Source: CAZPFP01 sp964585895 (GTDB lineage: Bacteria > Patescibacteriota > Microgenomatia > PFEM01 > JAHIFH01). From it: a stretch of 20,631 nt of DNA. A program made the position numbers and the translations under genes. Where the stretch lies: the NCBI GenBank assembly GCA_964585895.1, contig CAZPFP010000007.1, forward strand, positions 1 to 20,631. The letters are read 5' to 3'. Position 1 is the first letter of the stretch, and each line of letters starts with the position of its first letter. The notes beneath the pieces were generated by a model. It ran no database searches. It saw only the letters and a list, made by a program, of their open reading frames with translations, and was not told the origin of the DNA. This document shows, one piece after another, positions 20,531 through 20,631 of this stretch.

Positions 20531-20631
20531 AAAGACGACACATCCCAACCATCATCGGCTTGTTAATTTTAATTACCGGCATCACCGCCGCAGTTTTTTT
20601 AATTAACAAGAGCACCCGCTGGTTTTCCCGC
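20527..20631 (+). CDS. N-terminal part of a membrane-anchored or secreted protein, cut by the window end
   Basis: 35 codons are visible from the ATG at 20527, overlapping the previous stop by four bases (ATGA). The start MKRRHIPTIIGLLILITGIT is a basic segment followed by a hydrophobic stretch, i.e. a signal anchor or signal peptide. The rest lies outside the window. In related genomes proteins with this kind of start often carry fibronectin type III repeats, but nothing here shows that. Confidence 0.65.
   Translation, partial: MKRRHIPTIIGLLILITGITAAVFLINKSTRWFSR

Overview
The window looks like chromosomal core sequence from a small-genome Patescibacteria (Candidate Phyla Radiation) bacterium, probably of the Microgenomates type. 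This is inferred from gene content and trimmed protein architectures, not from a database search. Pointers are: an IF-2 with almost no N-terminal domain, a HrcA without its central inserted domain, a zinc-finger-less DnaJ beside DnaK, a Lon AAA+ module without protease, a degenerate DHH protein between infB and rpsO, a DRG-type GTPase, and a PilN/PilO-like cluster followed by a small membrane protein. No rRNA, tRNA, CRISPR array or intact transposase gene was seen.

Layout. Everything from 92 to 18172 is on the minus strand and is transcribed right to left. Reading in that direction: (1) murJ and a DRG-like GTPase (18172-15623); (2) a heat-shock operon hrcA-grpE-dnaK-dnaJ (15484-11431) behind a consensus promoter overlapped by a CIRCE operator, closed by a hairpin terminator; (3) a small gene apparently frameshifted in a G7 run, then a RecB/Cas4-like nuclease ending in an SSB-like acidic tip; (4) a self-contained acidic lipoprotein gene with its own promoter, strong Shine-Dalgarno and terminator; (5) an information-processing cluster nusA-infB-degenerate DHH gene, then rpsO-pnp-Lon-like AAA-uracil-DNA glycosylase-RNase J. 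To the right of murJ the strand switches: rpsT and then a pilus-type membrane cluster run rightward to the window edge, where a fourth membrane protein is cut.

Regulation is unusually readable. nusA has a near-consensus promoter followed by a short leader carrying a terminator-like hairpin with a T5 tract just before the start codon. This is a good candidate for NusA-dependent attenuation. Several other promoters (murJ, hrcA, rpsO, perhaps the 96-aa gene) put the -10 box so close to the ATG that the mRNAs should be leaderless or nearly so, and those genes lack Shine-Dalgarno sequences.

The most unusual part is the pair of structured intergenic regions flanking rpsT (about 18319-18444 on the minus strand and 18855-18999 on the plus strand). 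They share a core: AAGGCG, 1-2 nt, AGCTC, hairpin, GGAG, then GAAGCCG and another stem. The first also ends in a hairpin followed by GGGAGGACGTCAC, which resembles the right end/omega-RNA of IS200/IS605-type TnpB elements, yet no tnpB is present. The second forms the long leader of the pilus cluster behind its own promoter. They may be orphan omega-RNA-like relics, or a reused structured-RNA family acting as cis leaders.
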